A stretch of 64,000 bases of DNA, taken from contig JARBJD010000096.1 of NCBI GenBank assembly GCA_033064195.1, positions 1-64,000 of the forward strand, in the 5' to 3' direction. The translations under genes and the position numbers were made by a program. Positions 21,298 through 30,694 of the stretch are shown here, in pieces (position 1 is the first letter of the stretch; each line of letters starts with the position of its first letter). Under the pieces are notes generated by a model, which saw only the letters and a list, made by a program, of their open reading frames with translations, was not told the DNA's origin and made no database searches. The stretch is from Blattamonas nauphoetae. Lineage: Eukaryota > Preaxostyla > Oxymonadida.

Positions 21298-22347
21298 ATG
21301 AAAAACGATATCTCCTCAAGTGCAAAGTGCGCTAAGATGTCCGTTCCTCAGTTGCCATTTTCGATGGATTGCTCACCGTTCCTGAATTGGGATGAAAGCC
21401 GACCAGAAACTGATGACGAAAGAGCCTTTGTCTTTCGATCTCTTGTTGCGACAGTGAATGAATACCCTCCACTTGATGTCTCGTTGGAAGCGAAAGCGGT
21501 GAAACTTCTCGAATCTGTGGATCCACTGAATCCAGAAGCAGCAGATGCTTTTCTCTGCAGCCTTGGACGAACCACTGATGAATCTTTGACCAACTTTGTG
21601 CAATCCATTGTGGTACTCCTTTCCTCACCCAATCAAGCGATTATAAATGCGTCGATGGAGATGCTCGAGACTCTGATCCTGATCTCTTCAAATAGATTCC
21701 ACCTTGCCCTTGTCAAAGCTGATCTGCTCCCTCAAATCGTCATCAGTCTCAATCCACAATCTCTTTCTTTTGCCGAAGCAGAAGATATCCACATATATCT
21801 CTTGAAAATCATCAGCTGGACTATCTGGCTCTCAACTCCGAACGGACTCGCCAACATGGAAATTGAAGATGAGAATGAACAACAAGCTGTTCACGAGACA
21901 GTTTTGAAGCAAGTAGTGGCACCTTCGGAGCAGTATATCTGGCATTTGTGCATGAACCGATTTTCGATCGTCGATGGAGACCAATCCTGGAATTTTATGA
22001 TCCTCCTCACCAGACTCCTCGAAATATCTCCATACCATCAACCGACGATGGAAATTGTCCTTCATATGCCAGTCATTCTCACGATCCCAAGTTGTCTCAC
22101 GTTCTTCGACTTTGATGAGGCAATCTATTGGTTTCTGAGAGAAATGAACACTTTCCAAGGGAGATGGAAGGAGGAAGGGAGAAAAGTGCGAGAGATGGGG
22201 CAGAGGGTGACTCGAATGTTGAGAATGGAGGGCTTCGAAGATGTGATCGAGGAAAAGCTGCAAAACGACCAAAAGAAATGCTATGGAGAATGGATTGTTG
22301 ACAAATCGATCGAATTGACCAACTTTCTGGGAATGAACCTTGGATGA
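21298..22347 (+). CDS. LNW-family armadillo-like protein, copy 4
   Basis: 349 residues, slightly short at the N-terminus because the homologous start codon (21283) has become ATA; the next in-frame ATG is at 21298. The head differs (Lys-rich MKNDISSSAKCAK), but FLNWDESR, VFRSLVATVN, LVKADLLPQIVISLNPQSLSF, HLCMNRFSIVDG, VLHMPVILTIPSCLTFFD, MLRMEGFEDVIEEKL and the tail LGMNLG are intact. Confidence 0.8.
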   Translation: MKNDISSSAKCAKMSVPQLPFSMDCSPFLNWDESRPETDDERAFVFRSLVATVNEYPPLDVSLEAKAVKLLESVDPLNPEAADAFLCSLGRTTDESLTNFVQSIVVLLSSPNQAIINASMEMLETLILISSNRFHLALVKADLLPQIVISLNPQSLSFAEAEDIHIYLLKIISWTIWLSTPNGLANMEIEDENEQQAVHETVLKQVVAPSEQYIWHLCMNRFSIVDGDQSWNFMILLTRLLEISPYHQPTMEIVLHMPVILTIPSCLTFFDFDEAIYWFLREMNTFQGRWKEEGRKVREMGQRVTRMLRMEGFEDVIEEKLQNDQKKCYGEWIVDKSIELTNFLGMNLG

Positions 22348-22525
22348 CAGGAATTGAAACAAATAACGGACTAAATGCGACTCACTTTTGATTGTGGCTT
22401 TTTCAGTACTTGACGGATATTGAGATTTGAATGCACAACGAAAATGATTAAAAAAAGGTAACGAGCCACAAAAGGGGAAAAAAGCTGACAAGTCATATTG
22501 TTCGTGAAGTGAACAAAAAAAGAAG

Positions 22526-24526
22526 TTAACGAAGTTTCTTACACATTTCCTCCAACTCCTTCCCATATTCCAACTTGATCGCCTCTCTTTTCAGCTTGAA
22601 CGACGGTGTGAGAAGTCCATTGATCACAGTGAACTCCACAGGAGTCAAAAGGACATCAACAGGAATCTCGTATCCCTTCCTCCCTGCCTGCTTCAGAATC
22701 GCCCTCATGTGCGCCAACACATGCTGTTTAACTTCAGTCTTTCCACACAACGATGCGTACAGTTCATCATCAGATCCCTCTCCGATCAATCCGTTCTCCC
22801 GCCCATATTTCAGGAGTGCATTTTTGTCTGGATTGACAACAGCCACAAGTCCACTCATTAGCGAGTCTCCGTGAATCATGACTGCTGTGATGAGATCGCT
22901 GGATGTCAAACATCCTTCAATATCCTCAACGTAGACAAATTCCCCTTGCTGCAACTTGAACACATTCTTCAATCTATCGATGATCTTCAGCTGTCCTTTT
23001 GGAAGCCACATTCCCACATCGCCCGTGTGGAGCCAACCATCGACGAGTGTTTCTTGGGTGAGTTTTTCGTCCCCGTAGTAACCTTTGAACACCATGGGCC
23101 CGCGCAGACAGAGCTCGCCTTTTGGCGGATTGTCGTTTGCATAGTAACCCATTTCAGGAACTGAGATGAGCTTGGATTCGACGCCGGAAAGAGCTTGCCC
23201 GACAGAGCCATAAATAAAATCTTGCTCGGCCATGGAGAATGACGCTCCGCATGCTTCTGTTTGTCCATAACCTTCCAAAACACGGCATCCAAGGACAGTG
23301 TTGAGGAATTGTCCGATTTGTGGGTTGAGGGGGGCTGAGCCCACAAAAATGATTCGAAGACGACCGCCAAATTTCTGGGCGACGGACGAGAGTATGGGCT
23401 TGGCCAGAGCATCTGTAGGCCAGTCAGAGTAAATAGCTTGTTCTCGCAGCCAAACTGCGGCCTTGAAGACACTGCGTTTGAGTGCGGAACTTGCTTTGAG
23501 TGTTGCTTGGACAGCGTTGTAGACTTTAATAAGGACACGAGGGACAGCGGGGAAAAGAGTGGGCTGGAGGATCCCAATGTCTTCTGTGAGCTGGGCGATG
23601 GATCCAGAGAAATACCCAATGGCGACACCGTTCGTCAGAGTGAAGATATCAACCGCGCGTTGGAAGACGTGGGCCAGCGGTAAGTAGCTAATAATGACGT
23701 CTTGATATGGGACATAAGTCAGGCGAATTGCATATGACCATCCTCCCGTCAGAAGGGTTGTGTGGGACAGCATTGCGCCTTTCGGCCGGCCAGATGTTCC
23801 CGACGTGTAGATAATGGTGTCCAGATCGTCAGGGCGGACTGATGGGTCACTGATTGGAGTGTTTGGGTTGGATTTGAGGATTTCTTCACCCTTAGCTTGA
23901 ACTTGAGAGAAGTAGAAATTAAACCCGCATGATGCGAGACTTTGGTTTGATTCATTTCTTGGAAGGGAGTGAGATGAGATATATTCTTCGTCAAGAGGAC
24001 TTCCGTCAAATAATACAACATCTGTGACAAATGAGCAACGCGTGCAAGCTTCCTTGACAAACTCGAAATTCGTCACGGCGCACACGACACATTTGGTGTT
24101 GGCTGTGGTCATGATATATTCACAATTGTCAGGCCCATATGAGTCGTAGATAGGTACAGTGACACACCCAATGGCTGAGCAAGCAATGTCCAAGATGGTC
24201 CATTCCGGGCGATTCACGGACATGATTCCGACATGGTCACCTTTCTTCAGACCAATTTCCTTCAGGCCTAATGCAACAGCATTGATCTTGTGGAAGACCG
24301 TGGAGTATGTCTCCCATACATATTTGCCTCGTTTCCCGCCAGCGAGAAACTCTCTTGTTCCAAGACAGTTTCGTTCAGCAAAGCGAGGAATGACGCGTTC
24401 CAGGGCACTATATCTGGTATGTTTCTTTGTCCATTCAGGAAGGGGAACAAGAGAACCATGTATGTCTCCGTTGATTGTTGGGTCAGTCATTGTATACAAT
24501 AGTGGGTTGATCCATCTCGAAAACAC
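22526..24526 (-). CDS. ACSL: Long-chain acyl-CoA synthetase
   Basis: A 666-residue ANL-superfamily enzyme that activates fatty acids with ATP and CoA. The P-loop YTSGTSGRPKG starts near residue 240, YGQTEACG near 420, DGWLHTGD near 496, followed by DRLKNVFKLQQGEFV, the linker and fatty-acid gate signature of long-chain enzymes. The length is usual for the family. There is no obvious signal peptide; a second Met at residue 13 (MTDPTING) could be the true start. It is a single-exon gene, tail to tail with LNW copy 4 (gap 178 bp). Function in lipid remodelling or scavenging fits an anaerobe without beta-oxidation, which is inference. Confidence 0.95.
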   Translation of the reverse strand: MFSRWINPLLYTMTDPTINGDIHGSLVPLPEWTKKHTRYSALERVIPRFAERNCLGTREFLAGGKRGKYVWETYSTVFHKINAVALGLKEIGLKKGDHVGIMSVNRPEWTILDIACSAIGCVTVPIYDSYGPDNCEYIMTTANTKCVVCAVTNFEFVKEACTRCSFVTDVVLFDGSPLDEEYISSHSLPRNESNQSLASCGFNFYFSQVQAKGEEILKSNPNTPISDPSVRPDDLDTIIYTSGTSGRPKGAMLSHTTLLTGGWSYAIRLTYVPYQDVIISYLPLAHVFQRAVDIFTLTNGVAIGYFSGSIAQLTEDIGILQPTLFPAVPRVLIKVYNAVQATLKASSALKRSVFKAAVWLREQAIYSDWPTDALAKPILSSVAQKFGGRLRIIFVGSAPLNPQIGQFLNTVLGCRVLEGYGQTEACGASFSMAEQDFIYGSVGQALSGVESKLISVPEMGYYANDNPPKGELCLRGPMVFKGYYGDEKLTQETLVDGWLHTGDVGMWLPKGQLKIIDRLKNVFKLQQGEFVYVEDIEGCLTSSDLITAVMIHGDSLMSGLVAVVNPDKNALLKYGRENGLIGEGSDDELYASLCGKTEVKQHVLAHMRAILKQAGRKGYEIPVDVLLTPVEFTVINGLLTPSFKLKREAIKLEYGKELEEMCKKLR

Positions 24527-24738
24527 TATAATGATTTATGAAGCTCAATTAAATGATCACAATAGCATGCTCATTCTTCGGTGTCACCTTTTATGATGTT
24601 TTCTTAGAATTTGAAAAAAATGAAAATGTATGCGCTTCGACTGAGACTAAGGAAGGTATAACTTGCAGTCTTCACAGAACATTGAATAGAAGTTGTGTCT
24701 TCAACAAAAGAGGATTATCAAGCCACATGACTCAATGT

Positions 24739-25553
24739 TCAGAATGCAAGTGCCAATTCCGCGATCTCATTGGTTTGTGCTTTGTTCTGTCCAAGAACCG
24801 GCTGCTGAGCAGGGACAGCGTCTAAACAAATGGTTACTCACCAAAAAACCACCCATACATTGCTGAGATGGAAGTTGTTGTTGGTCGAGTTGGTGCTGTA
24901 AGTCCATGTTTCCGAGTTCTTCCAGCTCTGCCAAGGCTTCGTCCTACAAATATATCGAAAGAAATAAAATACATCGTCCATCATATCTTGGGTAAACGTC
25001 TCAACCATGATGGCATTGATATCGTCAACTTTCTCCATCTTGAAAGAAAAAGAATGAGGAGAACCAAACGGATTCCTGATAGTTATCCATGACGATTTCA
25101 ACTTGATCCAGGTTTCTAAAAATCATAGACTGGAGAATTTTTCATACACTTTCCCAATTTCTGCGTTGGCAGCTTGGGCGGCGATCATTTGAACTTCAAA
25201 CAGAGCGGCTGTCTGTTTAACACTCTCCATCTGTATGACCTGTCCTGTGAGAGCCATAAGGGCCTGGTTTTCCTTTTCAATAGCTTTGGCGTGCATCCCT
25301 TTTTCTTTCATTTTGATGATGGCTCCTGGAAATGGCAGTTACACAAATGAGGAAGAAAACCAGCTTTATTACCAGCCTTGTTGAGTTCTTGAGCTTGTTT
25401 CGCGAGTAGATCAATTTTTCTCTGTCTGTTGGCGATTGAAGCTTCAAGATTGTTTTTTTGTTGTTCGAGGCCCTGAATCGCCTCAAGTGTTGATGGTGCT
25501 TGAGTTGCTGGAGTATTTGTTGACTTAGCAGATCCTTTGGCAAACAGTGACAT
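24739..25553 (-). CDS. CHMP4: Snf7/CHMP4-type ESCRT-III subunit, five exons
   Basis: Spliced from exons 25553-25373, 25325-25150, 25038-24973, 24943-24859 and 24821-24739, the gene gives 196 residues and a clean stop. Exon 1 has MSLFAKGS and a basic/helical start with LEQQKNNLEASIANRQRKID. Exons 2-3 carry the long helix (KAIEKENQALMALTGQVIQM) and MEKVDDINAIMVETFTQDMM, the counterpart of DIDKVDELMQDI in animal CHMP4. Exon 4 has DEALAELEELGNMD, the Snf7 acidic helix, and exon 5 ends AELALAF. The protein polymerises on membranes in multivesicular-body formation and abscission. Introns are 47, 111, 29 and 37 nt with GT..AG ends. The frame is kept across all four joins, which strongly supports the model. 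Confidence 0.85.
24822..24858 (-). other. Intron 4 of the Snf7/CHMP4 gene (37 nt)
   Basis: It begins GTATGGGTGG and ends TGTTTAG. Splicing gives ..PSQQ-YAVPAQQPV.. and reaches a stop after ..ELALAF. Confidence 0.65.
24944..24972 (-). other. Intron 3 of the Snf7/CHMP4 gene (29 nt)
   Basis: It begins GTATTTTATT and ends ATTTGTAG. It is one of the shortest introns in the window. Confidence 0.75.
25039..25149 (-). other. Intron 2 of the Snf7/CHMP4 gene (111 nt)
   Basis: It begins GTGTATGAA and ends TTTCTTTCAAG. The join gives NAEIGK-MEKVDD, matching the Snf7 alignment. Confidence 0.7.
25326..25372 (-). other. Intron 1 of the Snf7/CHMP4 gene (47 nt)
   Basis: It begins GTAATAAAG and ends CATTTCCAG. 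The splice restores frame as ..NKAG-AIIKMKEK... Confidence 0.75.
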
Positions 25554-25835
25554 GTCAACGACTGATAATGAAAATTTGATCTAACCATAACAATAACTTT
25601 TTACTGATTTCCATCAAATGAAACCAACAATCCTCGTCAATTCTCTCCCCACTGCATGGATGTTCTAAATTGAAAGAAACACCTCAGCAGCGGAACAAGG
25701 CCATCCTCCACTTCGTCTTGTTTTCAGGCTTTCTCTTCATTCTTGGATTGTTTCACTCAACCTTTGTGTATTTTGACTGTCCCTTCTGCAAGTCTATTTC
25801 ATGACAGTCTGATTACTGCCTGGATTCTATCGACT
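25554..25835. other. Spacer between Snf7/CHMP4 and LNW copy 5
   Basis: The right half resembles the upstream region of other LNW copies only weakly. No gene is seen. Confidence 0.4.
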
Positions 25836-25848
25836 GACCCATAGCGAC
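25836..25848 (+). promoter_or_regulatory. LNW upstream box, copy 5 (variant, displaced)
   Basis: GACCCATAGCGAC is a two-base variant of the box. It now lies 916 nt before its ATG (26765) because a transposon sits between. Without the 889-bp element and one TCA, the gap is 24 nt. Confidence 0.65.
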
Positions 25849-25857
25849 AATATCATC

Positions 25858-25860
25858 TCA
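25858..25860. repeat. Target-site duplication TCA, left
   Basis: TCA directly precedes the element and is repeated at 26750-26752. Its length is confirmed by box-to-ATG spacing: 889 + 3 = 892 restores 24 nt. Confidence 0.75.
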
Positions 25861-26749
25861 CAGTCACGGACAAAAGTTTACGGGCACCCAGGTCTGCATT
25901 TATGAACAGGTGATTTTTTCTCATTTTTTCTTAACCACTTCACCCCATTGAAAGACAACAATTTTTCAAATATAAAACTAAATTAGTGTGGTGAAGTGAA
26001 AATCGAGATGTTCGACTGATGTGCCCTGGGAGGCACATCCGATCGCGGCCATCACGAAATGTCTCCTCTTCCGAGAAGAGGAGATGTGATGTGTATAGTC
26101 TGTTCCTCCAGTAAGAACCGATTGGTTCCTCTCCTTACTGAGATCCTGGAGGATCTGTGACAAAAAAGTGCATTTCCTTTCTTCCTCATCTCTGTTCAGC
26201 TCACGGTGTAACTCTACCAACCTCTCTAACTGGTTGTGAGAATGCTTATTATACCCCTGTCCGACGCGGTGCTGACAAATGTGGAAGATTGGAATGCATG
26301 CGAACTTCTCCGAATCTCGAAATCTCTACAGCATGTCAGTGTTTGTGAGATGAATAAAGAAATATCTTTATTTGAGTCAGACAAATCGTTTGGTAGAGTT
26401 ACACCGTGAGTTGAACAGAGATGAGGAAGAAAGGAAATGCACTTTTTTGTCACAGATCCTCCAGGATCTCAGTACGGAGAGGAACCAATCGGTTCTTACT
26501 GGAGGAACAGACTATACAGGTCACATCTCCTCTTCTCGGAAGAGGAGACATTTCGTGATGGCCGCGATCGGATGTGCCTCCCAGGGCACATCAGTCGAAC
26601 ATCTCGATTTTCACTTCACTACACTTATTTGGTTTTATATTTGAAAAATTGTTGTCTTTCAATGGGGTGAAGTGGTTAAGAAAAAATGAGAAAAAATCAC
26701 CTGTTCATAAATGCAGACCTGGGTGCCCGTAAACTTTTGTCCGTGACTG
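25861..26749. mobile_element. Foldback DNA transposon (889 bp, 360-bp inverted repeats)
   Basis: Arms 25861-26220 and 26390-26749 are inverted copies of each other with few mismatches, separated by 169 bp. The ends read CAGTCACGGACAAAAG and its complement, recalling Tc1/mariner ends (CAGT..), but the flanks are a 3-bp TCA repeat (25858-25860 and 26750-26752) rather than TA. Each arm encodes, reading outward, the same peptide of about 80 residues (LVELHRELNRDEEERKC.., SSRKRRHFVMAAIGCASQG..), probably a transposase remnant. There is no full transposase, so it is non-autonomous. It lies in the promoter/5' leader of LNW copy 5. Confidence 0.85.
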
Positions 26750-26764
26750 TCAGAATCAGCCAGA

Positions 26765-27835
26765 ATGAACACGAGAATCAAGAAAATAGACCCATCATCA
26801 AGTACTGTACACTCTGGTTTGTCCTCCGTTGGGTTGACTTTTTCAATGGATTACACTCCTCTCCTGAATTGGAGCGAAGATCAACCGCAATCTGAAGAAG
26901 AAATGGCCGTTGTCCTTCGATCTCTCGTTGCTGCTGTCAAGTTACAACCTGCACTTGATGATGCACTGGAGGATGAAGCTATGAATTTTCTCAAATATGT
27001 GGAAACGCATGATCCCTATGCAGCAGATGCTTTTCTCCGCCGCCTTGGACGAACTACTGATGAATCTTTGACCAACTTTGTGCAATCCATTGTGGTTCTT
27101 CTTTCTTCTGCCAATCAGGTCATTACAACAACAGCAATGGAGATACTCAAACATCTGATCCCGAGGATTTCAGCCAAAGTCCGGCTTGCCCTTGTCAAAG
27201 CTGATCTAGTCTCTCACCTCATCAATATTCTCAATCCACTGTCTCTATCTTTTGCTGAAGCTGCAGATATCCACATCACCCTCGTATATCTCATCAACTG
27301 GACTGTCGGGCTCTCAACTCCAATGGGTCTCAGACAACTCGCAATTGAAGGTCTCGATAAACCACAAACAGTTTACGAGACAGTTTTGCAGCAAGTTCTC
27401 GTTCCATCGGAGAAGTATATTTGGCATTTTTGCGTGAACCGCTTTTCGATGGCCGATGGTGACATATTTGGGTATTTTCTGAGACTGCTTGCCCAACTCC
27501 TCCGGATATCTCCGTATTATCCACCAACGATGGATTTTGTTCTTCATATGCCCGTCATTCTCTTGATCTCTAGTTGTCTGACATTCTTCGAAAATGATGG
27601 CTTAATCTTGTCTTTTCTGATTGACATGATCGGTGCCCAGCGGGAATGGAACAAAAGAATGGGAGAAGAGCGACAGTTGTGGAAGACAGTGCATAGAATG
27701 TTGAGAATGGAGGGCATCGAAGATATGAATGAGGGAAGGCTGCGAAACAACAAACACAGGTTCGGATACTATATTGTTGCCAGGTCAATTGAATGGAACA
27801 ACCTGCTGGACATGAACGCACCGCTGCGTCGATAG
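26765..27835 (+). CDS. LNW-family armadillo-like protein, copy 5
   Basis: 356 residues with intact blocks: LLNWSEDQ, VLRSLVAAVK, LVKADLVSHLINILNPLSLSF, HFCVNRFSMADG, VLHMPVILLISSCLTFFE, MLRMEGIEDMNEGRL, tail WNNLLDMNAPLRR. Several normally fixed positions have drifted (HLC to HFC, GMNL to DMNA), more than in other copies. The foldback transposon ends 15 nt before the ATG and cuts the gene off from its upstream box, so reduced expression and relaxed constraint are plausible. Confidence 0.75.
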   Translation: MNTRIKKIDPSSSTVHSGLSSVGLTFSMDYTPLLNWSEDQPQSEEEMAVVLRSLVAAVKLQPALDDALEDEAMNFLKYVETHDPYAADAFLRRLGRTTDESLTNFVQSIVVLLSSANQVITTTAMEILKHLIPRISAKVRLALVKADLVSHLINILNPLSLSFAEAADIHITLVYLINWTVGLSTPMGLRQLAIEGLDKPQTVYETVLQQVLVPSEKYIWHFCVNRFSMADGDIFGYFLRLLAQLLRISPYYPPTMDFVLHMPVILLISSCLTFFENDGLILSFLIDMIGAQREWNKRMGEERQLWKTVHRMLRMEGIEDMNEGRLRNNKHRFGYYIVARSIEWNNLLDMNAPLRR

Positions 27836-27920
27836 AAACAGACATGAACCAGCAATCCTTTAGACAAGTTTCTGACTTCTTTTGGACAACGCAGTTTGTG
27901 TGAAATCTTGCTTTTGAAGG

Positions 27921-28980
27921 AAACACCACTCCACTCGTCGATTCCCCAAAACATGTGACGATGGAAGTTAACTCGTGCACGCTGTCACTATCGGAATGGT
28001 CGGAACCAACCCGATTTTTGAGAATGGCGTGCTCTGTTCGCCTTCGCCACTGCCCCCTCTCACCCATCACCATGTTCCCTCCCACAACGTCTTCATCAGA
28101 AGAGTTGCTGATGTTCGGTTCTCTCCGACGTCATCACACGCCGTCTCGACTGGCTCCGATGGATGTGCATTCGGATGACCACAACCTCAAATGAAGAACA
28201 ACGCGAAAGAGCAGCTCGTCACAACCATCGCAAAGGCGACTGATGAGAACACGACACTGACAGTCGAGACGCCTGGCGACGTCTCCGTGATGGCACTGCA
28301 GGCGGGAGAGGCAGCGATGACGAAGAGTTGCCTGCCCAACCCGCATCGCCCGAAGGATCTCACGCGGAGAACGAAACAACACTGCATCGATTCGCGAATG
28401 CACACACGCTCAACCCGACGAGGAGGAACAGCTGTTCTCGAAGCGAAGGAGAGGAATCAGGAACGGATTGAGATTGAGGAGTGTTGGAATGGGAACAACG
28501 AGCAAGAGCAGCAGATGAGGAGGATTGGAAGAGAGCTGCAGACAGAGATGGACGCAAAGAGGAAGCCAAGTGACATGAAGAAGCTGATTCGAATGTCCTG
28601 TGCGATGGACAACGAGACAAGTGACAAGCTGGCCCTCCCTCTGCTGGCGCTCTTCACAGAAGACGTGGAAGCGCTGGATGCAGCCATGACTCACTTAAAC
28701 CACACCGAGGTTGTCGCAGTGACCGATCTGGAAGGAGAAGAGGAGAATGCAATGTCTGCCAGCCGTCCTCCGCTCTGTCCGCAACTTCGGATTGAGCAAG
28801 ATCGAAAGTGAGGATCTTCGAAGGATGGAGCTGCTCTGCTTGCGAGATGACAGCGGCGACTCCCTCTCGTGCCATTTGGACACCGCTCGAGACAATTGGA
28901 CGGAAGAGAAGCGAGACACACTCAACATGTCAATCTTGTTTGCGACGAGTTGTCCACTCGACGTCTGCTGCAGCGACAGA
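27921..28980 (+). repeat. Downstream unit of LNW copy 5, duplicated after copy 6
   Basis: About 1 kb here recurs at ~30695-31880, nearly unchanged from 28070 on (for example 28191 matches 31078). The left part differs by a ~113-bp insertion in the second copy. It lies directly behind copies 5 and 6, so a unit of LNW gene plus tail was duplicated in tandem. Confidence 0.7.
28191..28811 (+). CDS. Hypothetical protein in the duplicated unit, first copy
   Basis: A 206-residue charged frame (NERIEIEECWNGNNEQEQQM, DMKKLIRMSCAMDNETSDKL, TEDVEALDAAMTHLNHTEVV). A second coding-like string continues in another frame just beyond (SVRNFGLSKIESEDLRRMEL, to about 29000), so either an intron or a frame break separates them. 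No family is recognised. Whether it is expressed is doubtful. Confidence 0.35.
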   Translation: MKNNAKEQLVTTIAKATDENTTLTVETPGDVSVMALQAGEAAMTKSCLPNPHRPKDLTRRTKQHCIDSRMHTRSTRRGGTAVLEAKERNQERIEIEECWNGNNEQEQQMRRIGRELQTEMDAKRKPSDMKKLIRMSCAMDNETSDKLALPLLALFTEDVEALDAAMTHLNHTEVVAVTDLEGEEENAMSASRPPLCPQLRIEQDRK

Positions 28981-29498
28981 GCGAGAGGAGGGAACATGGA
29001 AGGAGGAAGAGGAGAGAACAGAGTTCGGTCACCTCGCCCTCTCCGTGGTGTTGGAATGAATTTGAATGAGCCTTACGTGAAAGACGAGCTCGTTCTTACG
29101 TTTTCCACACCACTGTCCACCCTTCCTCCTTCGCAACACTCAATCCCTCGTCGCTCGCACACCACAATGGTCACAGATTCTCTCTGTGCACCTTTCTTCC
29201 TCCGAGCCGCTTCTTGTTGAAAGAACGAAGAGACGGTTGGAGAGAATGAGAGGATAGGAGTCTTCGTGTTGTGTCCATCCACGGAGCGAAACAGTGGCTT
29301 GCACACAAACGAAGCCACCACCAGCCTGTCACATATTTGAGTCGTCGTTTGAACGGCTTCATCTCATCATTTGCTCGTTCTCCATCCAAACTTCTTCTTC
29401 ATTCATCGTTTGTCGCCTTGATCCTGATTTTATGTTTCTTTCTTCCTCTGGGACGATCATTTCATCTCAATGTCATTGTTTCGCTCTTTCTTCTTCCT

Positions 29499-29511
29499 GA
29501 CCCATAACCAG
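29499..29511 (+). promoter_or_regulatory. LNW upstream box, copy 6
   Basis: GACCCATAACCAG (one change) ends 24 nt before the ATG at 29536. Confidence 0.65.
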
Positions 29512-29535
29512 TGTTTCCGTTCTGACTCCGACAGA

Positions 29536-30609
29536 ATGGCCTCATTACCTTCGAAAACATCCTCGTCCACTGATTATCCTAGCCCTGGTATCTCTTCCCA
29601 CAGCTTTTCATGTTCTGCAGATTGTTCCTCTTTCCTGAATTGGGATGAAGAAAAACTTGGATCTGAAGCCGAAAAGACCGAAATATTTCAATCTCTCATT
29701 GCCACTGTGAAGTACCAACCTGATCTTGATGTCTCCCTGGAAGCTAAGGCAGTGAAATTTCTCGAATCTTTGGACCCAAAGACTCGATTGTCAGCCAATA
29801 GTTTTCTCATCGGCCTTGGGACAACAACGGCTAATTCTTCGAGAATCTTCGTAGAATCTATCACAGTGCTCCTTTCCTCAACCAGTCGGGTCATCGCCAC
29901 AGCAGCAATGGAGATGCTCCAAAATCTGATCTTTCGCTGTTCAATGAAAGTCCATTTTGCCCTTATTAAAGATGATCTGTTCCCTCAACTCATGACCACT
30001 CTCAATCTACAGTCTCTCTCATTCACTGATGCTGTCGATATCCACAATTGTCTCACGTATATAATCTTTAACTCCGTCAATCTCTCAACTCCAAATGTTC
30101 TCGACCTACTCAGAATTGAAGGTGGTGTTGAACAACAAGCTGTTTGTAAGACGGTTTTAACGCAAGTTGTGGCGCCATCTGAGAAGTATATTTGGCATCT
30201 ATGCGTGAAACGCTTTTCGATCATCGAAAGAGTGCTATCCTTGAATTTTCTGAGACTCCTCGCCCAACTCCTCGAAATATGTCCATATTATCAACCAACT
30301 ATGGAATTTGTTCTTCATACGCCAGTCTTCCTCTCGATTCCAAGTTACCTCACATTCTTCGAAAATGATGAAGCAATTTGGACTTTTTTGATTCTCATGA
30401 AGAATATTCAGCTGGAATGGAACAAGCAAGGCGGGGCAGTGCGACAGATGTGGAAGACGATGCGTAGAATGTTGAGAATGGAGGGCTTCGAAGATGTGAT
30501 GGAAGAAAAGCTGCAAAACGACAGAAACGGAGACTTCGGAAGATATCTTGTTAACGGATCGATCAGATGGAACAACCTTCTGGGCATGAACCTTCAAGAA
30601 CAGGAATAG
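29536..30609 (+). CDS. LNW-family armadillo-like protein, copy 6
   Basis: 357 residues from the ATG placed 24 nt after the box; a frame-open extension to 29470 is rejected because it would include the box itself. The head (MASLPSKTSSSTD) and the first ~110 residues are nearly the same as copy 7, including the rare PKTRLSAN block; the remainder diverges. Conserved blocks end with MLRMEGFEDVMEEKL and NNLLGMNLQEQE. Confidence 0.8.
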   Translation: MASLPSKTSSSTDYPSPGISSHSFSCSADCSSFLNWDEEKLGSEAEKTEIFQSLIATVKYQPDLDVSLEAKAVKFLESLDPKTRLSANSFLIGLGTTTANSSRIFVESITVLLSSTSRVIATAAMEMLQNLIFRCSMKVHFALIKDDLFPQLMTTLNLQSLSFTDAVDIHNCLTYIIFNSVNLSTPNVLDLLRIEGGVEQQAVCKTVLTQVVAPSEKYIWHLCVKRFSIIERVLSLNFLRLLAQLLEICPYYQPTMEFVLHTPVFLSIPSYLTFFENDEAIWTFLILMKNIQLEWNKQGGAVRQMWKTMRRMLRMEGFEDVMEEKLQNDRNGDFGRYLVNGSIRWNNLLGMNLQEQE

Positions 30610-30694
30610 AATCAAACTACAACCAGCGAGCATTTCGAACAGTTTCTGGCTTCTTTTGGGCCACACTGTTTGTGTGTGATCTTTCTGTCGAATG

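Noticed and set aside
29470-29535. Extended start of LNW copy 6
   Set aside because: It would place the family's upstream box inside the coding region; the ATG at 29536 keeps the 24-nt spacing.
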